Position numbers and translations under genes: made by a program. The notes beneath the pieces are model-generated. The model was given only the letters and a program-made list of their open reading frames with translations, was not told the DNA's origin and ran no database searches. Shown here piece by piece: positions 9,011 to 12,638 of a stretch of 12,638 nt of DNA (position 1 is the first letter of the stretch; every line of letters begins with the position of its first letter). The stretch comes from Lentzea sp. (GTDB taxonomy: Bacteria; Actinomycetota; Actinomycetes; Mycobacteriales; Pseudonocardiaceae), in the NCBI GenBank assembly GCA_030146905.1, contig JASLAV010000433.1, positions 1-12,638 of the forward strand. The letters run 5' to 3'.

Positions 9011-10272
9011 TTCTCGCTGTCGGCTCGTGCGTGCCGGGTGAGGCCGATCCACGCGATGGCCGCGCCGACCGCCCACGCCAGTGCCATGCCGGTCGCGGCA
9101 CCGATGACGCCGAACTGGGTGCCGAGCAGCGCGATCAGCGCCAGCTCGCACACCAGCTGGATGGTGCGCACCCGTGGCCCGACCCACGCCCGGCCGCTCG
9201 CCTTCGCCGCCACCATCGCGGTCTGGCCGGACGCCAGCAGCAGCGCGTAGACGAGCAGGACCAGCACGACCGGTTCGAGCTCCGACCAGTCGGCCTTGAG
9301 CAGCGTGCTCATCAGGTCCGCCGGCAGCACCGCCACGACCAGCATGCCCACCGCGCACACACCGGCGGCCAGCAGCGACACGATCGCGGGCGCGCGGACC
9401 ACGTCCTTGGCGCTGCGACCGGCGAGGTGCGCGAGCAGCGCGTTGCCGATGCCGACGAACAGCACGGTCATCGCCGTGATCGGTGTCATCGCCTTGCGCA
9501 GCAGGCCGTACCCGTCGAGCCCGGTCGCCCAGATGGCCATGCCGAACGTGGCGTAGATGCCGGCCGCGAGGTACAGCGCGTCGATCAGGAAGCCGGGGAT
9601 GAGCTTGCGCTGCTCCTTGATCCACCCGACGACGGATCCCAGCGAGAACGGGCTGCCGGTCAGCACGACCGCGACGAGCGTCGCGAGGATGCCGGTGATC
9701 GCCCACAGCAGGTAGGTGCGGGTCACGTCGAGGTGGTCGACCAGCGCGAACGTCGCGGCGCCTCCCGCGAAGACCACCAGCCAGCCGCCGTCGAGGACGA
9801 GCGCGAGCAACGGCCGCTGCCTGCCGTAGCCGACGTACCGGGCGTGGTCGAGCACGCCGAGGAACGGCGAGGCCACCGCCTGGATGAGCAGCAGGTCGCG
9901 GGCGGTCCCGTCGAGGAACAGCGCGACGAGCAACGAGCACACGCCGATCACCAGGCCGAGCGTCAGCGCGGTGGCCGCCGGCGGGCGCAGTGCTCGCGGA
10001 TCCGCCGACGCCGCCGTGCGCGAGACCAGCATCGGCTCCGACGAGATGGCCCTGCTGACGTACCACTGGCCGGTCTGCACCATCACGACCAGCGTGAAGA
10101 TGCCGTACTCGGCGTCGGTCGACACCGGGATGGCCGCCGCCTGCACCACGAACGCGATGGCGGAGAAGAGGAGCTGGTCGACGGTGACGAGCGACTGGTA
10201 GCCCGCTCGGTCGACGAGTCTGCGGAGCCACGAGGGTGCGGGACCGTCCACCGGCGTCGGGGGCTTCGTCAC
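8989..10272 (-). CDS. Polysaccharide flippase-like integral membrane protein (MATE/MVF-type)
   Basis: A 427-residue polytopic protein with about 12 hydrophobic helices, in the style of Wzx/MurJ-like exporters that flip polyprenyl-linked sugars across the membrane. After a Pro-rich cytoplasmic N-terminus, helix 1 includes LLFSAIAFVVQAAAIPVS, followed by DAEYGIFTLVVMVQTGQW, a layout typical of polysaccharide export flippases. The helices then alternate with short Arg/Lys-containing loops (for example GYGRQRP and WIKEQRKL) to the C-terminus. Length and neighbourhood resemble mycobacterial Rv3630. GTG 10272 is preceded by GAGAAGG at 11 nt, slightly far; a later GTG seven codons in is possible. 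The gene is divergent from a GT2 and converges on the lectin protein. Its substrate is inferred to be a lipid-linked sugar or oligosaccharide. Confidence 0.78.
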   Translation of the reverse strand: MTKPPTPVDGPAPSWLRRLVDRAGYQSLVTVDQLLFSAIAFVVQAAAIPVSTDAEYGIFTLVVMVQTGQWYVSRAISSEPMLVSRTAASADPRALRPPAATALTLGLVIGVCSLLVALFLDGTARDLLLIQAVASPFLGVLDHARYVGYGRQRPLLALVLDGGWLVVFAGGAATFALVDHLDVTRTYLLWAITGILATLVAVVLTGSPFSLGSVVGWIKEQRKLIPGFLIDALYLAAGIYATFGMAIWATGLDGYGLLRKAMTPITAMTVLFVGIGNALLAHLAGRSAKDVVRAPAIVSLLAAGVCAVGMLVVAVLPADLMSTLLKADWSELEPVVLVLLVYALLLASGQTAMVAAKASGRAWVGPRVRTIQLVCELALIALLGTQFGVIGAATGMALAWAVGAAIAWIGLTRHARADSEKAATTVR

Positions 10273-10310
10273 GGCGTTGGGTACCTTCTCGAAGGGGAGT
10301 TCGAGTCGCC

Positions 10311-10316
10311 TACTCT
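10311..10316 (+). promoter_or_regulatory. Putative -10 box for the second GT2, in a symmetric divergent element
   Basis: TACTCT on the plus strand would start transcription near 10323, giving a leader of about 30 nt before GTG 10353. The same bases read on the other strand provide the flippase box. No clear -35 is seen. Confidence 0.45.
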
Positions 10317-10317
10317 A
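10312..10317 (-). promoter_or_regulatory. Putative -10 box for the flippase gene, overlapping the divergent box
   Basis: Minus-strand TAGAGT shares five base pairs with the plus-strand TACTCT. It would start transcription about 30-35 nt before GTG 10272, leaving room for the GAGAAGG ribosome site (10284-10290). Confidence 0.45.
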
Positions 10318-10342
10318 CGGTGTCCTTGATTCACGCCTGCTT

Positions 10343-10347
10343 GGAGG
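10343..10347 (+). promoter_or_regulatory. Shine-Dalgarno site that decides the second GT2 start
   Basis: GGAGG ends 5 nt before GTG 10353 and only 2 nt before the in-frame GTG 10350, favouring 10353. Starts further upstream in the open frame lack a ribosome site and would add non-family sequence. Confidence 0.65.
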
Positions 10348-10352
10348 CAGTG

Positions 10353-11126
10353 GTGGTCTCGCCGGTCTCAGTGGTCATCCCGTGTGCACCGAAGGCGGAC
10401 TTCCTCGAGGAGACACTGCGCGCGGTCATCGCGCAGACCCACCAGGAGTGGGAGGTCGTCCTCGTCCTGGACGGGGACTGCCCTGCCAACCGGGCGGCGG
10501 CCGAGGTGGTGCCGGGCGACCGCGTGCAGGTCCTGGTGACGCCCGAGCCCCGCAGCGGCCCCGCGGTCGGCCGCAACATCGGCCTCGACGCGGCCAAGCA
10601 CGAGCTGGTGGCGTTCCTCGACGCCGACGACATCTGCGCGCCGGAGCGGCTGGAGCGGCAGGCGGAGGTCATGGACTCCCAGCCGGACCTGGGCCTGCTC
10701 GGCGCCTGGATGTCGAAGATCGATCCCGCGGGCGAGCGCGTCGGCGAGTTCCACTCGGTCACCGGCCGCGACAAGGTCGTGCGGACGATGCTGCTGTTCA
10801 ACTGCCTCACGACGTCCACGATCATGACCCGCAAGTCGCTCGCGCTCGACGTCGGTGGCTTCGACCCGCGCTGCGTCCGGCTCGAGGACTACGAGCTGTG
10901 GCTGCGCATCCTGGCCAAGGCGGACGGCGACGTGCTGCCGGAGGAGTTGCTCGGCTACCGGGTGCACCCCGGCCAGTACAGCCGGGGTGGTCTGCTCGGT
11001 CCCCAGACCGGGCTCCTGCGGCAGAGCAAGCAGCTGGTCGCGCGGCGGATCGGCGTGAGCGGCGTCAGCGTGACCGCTCGCCACCTGGCCTGGCTGGGCG
11101 TCCAGGTGGCGAACCGCCGCTGGTGA
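10353..11126 (+). CDS. Family 2 glycosyltransferase (GT-A)
   Basis: A 257-residue GT2 enzyme predicted to add a sugar from a nucleotide donor to a growing glycan in the cytoplasm. It opens with the strand VSVVIP (5-10), then FLEETLRAVIAQTHQEWEVV, the LVLDGD nucleotide site, RNIGLDAAKHELVAFLDADD with metal-binding Asp90/Asp92, and the probable catalytic-base region LEDYELWLRIL. The final ~40 residues are basic with no membrane helix. One oddity is that the usual (Y/C)N after VVIP is replaced by CAPK, so the first donor-loop asparagine is missing. The open frame extends upstream, but a Shine-Dalgarno and the family's N-terminus favour GTG 10353. It is divergent from the flippase, and only 3 bp separate its stop from the convergent membrane-protein stop. 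Sugar specificity is unknown. Confidence 0.87.
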   Translation: MVSPVSVVIPCAPKADFLEETLRAVIAQTHQEWEVVLVLDGDCPANRAAAEVVPGDRVQVLVTPEPRSGPAVGRNIGLDAAKHELVAFLDADDICAPERLERQAEVMDSQPDLGLLGAWMSKIDPAGERVGEFHSVTGRDKVVRTMLLFNCLTTSTIMTRKSLALDVGGFDPRCVRLEDYELWLRILAKADGDVLPEELLGYRVHPGQYSRGGLLGPQTGLLRQSKQLVARRIGVSGVSVTARHLAWLGVQVANRRW

Positions 11127-11127
11127 C

Positions 11128-11151
11128 CCTCAGCCGTTCGCGCCGCTGAGG
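11128..11151. terminator. Possible small hairpin at the convergent stops
   Basis: CCTCAGC (11128-11134) and GCTGAGG (11145-11151) form a 7-bp stem with a 10-nt loop. It straddles the stop of the membrane protein, just after the GT2 stop. No T-run follows, so it is a modest candidate for ending both transcripts. Confidence 0.35.
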
Positions 11152-12638
11152 TTCACCTTGTAGATCTTCGAGCCGCCCTGGGAGTAGACGAGCTGGAGCG
11201 AGCGGACGCCGTCCAGCTTGTCCGTCCCGGCCGCGACGGTGGAACTGCCGTAGACCTTCTCGTCGCTGTGGAACACGTAGGTGACCTTGAGGTTCGCCAC
11301 GGTGCGGCGCACCTCCTCGTTCGTGTCCAGCTCGTCGAACTGCGAGAACAGCAGGACGCGGTCCTTGCCGACGCCCTTCTCGTCCGGCTTGCCGTTGATC
11401 ACGTGCCCGAAGACCGGCCGCACGTCCTCGAGGGCCCACATCCACGCCGAGCCGTCGCCGGGGTCGTTCATGACCAGCTCACCCTCCGGCACGAGCTTGC
11501 CGAGCTCGTCGATGGCGGCTTCCTTGGCAGGCGTCATGGTCTGCGCCTGCGTGCCGTAGGCGGGCTTGATGAAGCCGGTGTTGCGGCCGGCGTAGAGGCC
11601 GCTCGACACCAGCACCAGCACGGCGGCGACGACCACGGAGCTGCCGATGCGCGTCCACTGCGTGTCGGCAGCCCTGACCCGCTTGGCCACGGCCAGCAGG
11701 CCGTCGCGGGCCACGACCAGGCCGTTGCCCGCGAGGACCAGCAGCGGCAGCGTGCACAGCGCGATGAAGCGCCAGCGGTCGTTCCACCACGGCCCGGTCA
11801 GCAGCGCGACCATCTTGCCCTTGTACGAGGTGGTCATCACGAACAGCACCATGAACACGCCGCCGCCGGCGAACCACCAGGTGAGGTCCTTCAGCCTGCG
11901 GACGCCGACCAGGCCGAGCACCATCGCGACGACCAGCCACCACTGCGGCAGCGCCGTCTCGAAGTTCAGGAAGAGCAGCTGGCCCAGCGCGGGGCCGGGG
12001 TTCGCGTAGATCGGCCAGTCGACGGCGGAGAACGTCGCCGTGCCCGCCGCGCCCAGCAGCTGCGGTACGGCGTTGATGCCGGCGAGCACCGCCATCACCA
12101 GCAGCGCGACGAGCTCCTTGACGACGATCCTGCGGGCCGCGACCCAGCGCTGCACCACGAAGAAGAAGCCGATGATCGTGGCGGACAGCGCGACGCTCGG
12201 GTGGATGGTGACGAGGCCGATCATGCCCAGCGCACCCAGCGCCACCAGCGCCGGGTGCCGCACGACCACGGCCGCGACCAGCAGCGCGAGGAACGCCGGG
12301 ATCACCGCGACGCCCGTCGCGAACGGCCACACCGGACCGAAGAACTCCAGCGCGTACGGGTAGGTGGTGAAGGCACCGGCGAGCAGCGCCACCGAACCGA
12401 CGAGCGCCGGACGGGCGTTCACCACGCGCAGCACGCCGACCATGCTCAGCGAGAACAGACCGGCGAGCAGGCCCATCCACAGGTTGATCGTCTGCATCAC
12501 GCCGGCACCGGTGATCTGCACCGAGGTCGCGAGCAGGACGTGGAAGCCGTTGGGGTAGAAGAAGTTCGGGTTGTTCGGGTCGTTCACGAACCGCAGGTCG
12601 CCCGGCGTCGACGCCCCGGTGTCCGCGATGTAGCGGAT
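11130..12638 (-). CDS. Polytopic DUF6541/GT-C-like membrane protein, 5' end beyond the window
   Basis: Visible part is 502 residues; the frame is open to the window edge, so the N-terminus is missing, and the in-frame GTG at 12587 is internal rather than the start. The first visible residues, RYIADTGASTPGDLRF, then NPNFFYPNGFHVLLA, fit the first extracytoplasmic loop of DUF6541-type GT-C-like proteins, whose acidic catalytic residues would lie at or before this loop. About ten hydrophobic helices follow to around visible residue 340. A soluble, probably extracytoplasmic C-terminal domain comes after (GRNTGFIKPAYGTQAQ onward), with NDPGDGSAWMWA and YGSSTVAAG segments. I infer a polyprenyl-phosphate-sugar-dependent transferase acting on wall glycan, like mycobacterial Rv3635 or Rv3779. 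Fold assignment is moderate; activity is unproven. Confidence 0.75.
   Translation of the reverse strand: MRYIADTGASTPGDLRFVNDPNNPNFFYPNGFHVLLATSVQITGAGVMQTINLWMGLLAGLFSLSMVGVLRVVNARPALVGSVALLAGAFTTYPYALEFFGPVWPFATGVAVIPAFLALLVAAVVVRHPALVALGALGMIGLVTIHPSVALSATIIGFFFVVQRWVAARRIVVKELVALLVMAVLAGINAVPQLLGAAGTATFSAVDWPIYANPGPALGQLLFLNFETALPQWWLVVAMVLGLVGVRRLKDLTWWFAGGGVFMVLFVMTTSYKGKMVALLTGPWWNDRWRFIALCTLPLLVLAGNGLVVARDGLLAVAKRVRAADTQWTRIGSSVVVAAVLVLVSSGLYAGRNTGFIKPAYGTQAQTMTPAKEAAIDELGKLVPEGELVMNDPGDGSAWMWALEDVRPVFGHVINGKPDEKGVGKDRVLLFSQFDELDTNEEVRRTVANLKVTYVFHSDEKVYGSSTVAAGTDKLDGVRSLQLVYSQGGSKIYKVNLSGANG

Noticed and set aside
7659..9101. 480-codon minus-strand frame opposite the lectin protein
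   Set aside because: Low-complexity Arg/Val/His-rich shadow frame opposite a well-defined secreted protein.

Overview
This is a GC-rich actinobacterial window. The GC-biased codon use, frequent GTG starts, an actinobacterial-type seryl-tRNA synthetase, a probable F420-type LLM oxidoreductase and a mycobacterial-like set of cell-envelope glycan genes all point that way. A member of the Pseudonocardiales or a related mycolata-like lineage is my best inference; no rRNA or other taxonomic marker is present to settle it.

Layout. Positions 1-2417 hold serS (+) and a convergent lhgO-type L-2-hydroxyglutarate oxidase (-), whose 3' ends overlap by 14 bp. An LLM-class flavin/F420 oxidoreductase (-) follows upstream of lhgO, and its start faces a divergent Cof-type HAD phosphatase (+). 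The HAD gene leads into a rightward run: a UDP-glucose 4-epimerase-like SDR (+), a Dpm1/PpgS-like GT2 (+) and a DUF2304 three-helix membrane protein (+), the last overlapping the GT2 by 4 bp. A 16-bp perfect hairpin separates DUF2304 from a convergent GT4 glycosyltransferase (-). A divergent intergenic region of about 295 bp then leads to a secreted trypsin-fold protein with a ricin-type lectin domain (+). After that come a Wzx/MVF-like flippase (-), a second GT2 (+, divergent from the flippase), and the C-terminal part of a large polytopic DUF6541/GT-C-like membrane protein (-) that runs off the right edge.

How the genes fit together. The epimerase, PpgS-like GT2, DUF2304 protein, flippase-like protein and GT-C-like membrane protein resemble the M. 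tuberculosis Rv3630-Rv3635 neighbourhood (GalE1, the polyprenyl-phosphate GalNAc synthase PpgS with partner Rv3632, and membrane proteins). The inferred logic is: make a UDP-sugar, load it on polyprenyl phosphate, flip it, and transfer it to a wall polysaccharide outside the membrane. The extra GT4 and GT2 would build further glycan. serS, lhgO, the LLM oxidoreductase and the HAD gene look like unrelated housekeeping neighbours.

Most notable points: (1) the secreted trypsin-fold protein has lost both the catalytic His (TAAHC is TANGC) and Ser (GDSGGP is GDAGGP) while keeping the Asp, the structural cysteines and a three-repeat lectin domain with exact 47-residue spacing, so it is probably a pseudoprotease lectin; (2) a 34-codon leader ORF with tandem Cys codons overlaps its start by GTGA; (3) four genes carry a TAnnnT box 7-8 nt before the start codon, which suggests leaderless transcripts; (4) one near-palindromic box, TACTCTA, may serve both directions between the flippase and the second GT2.
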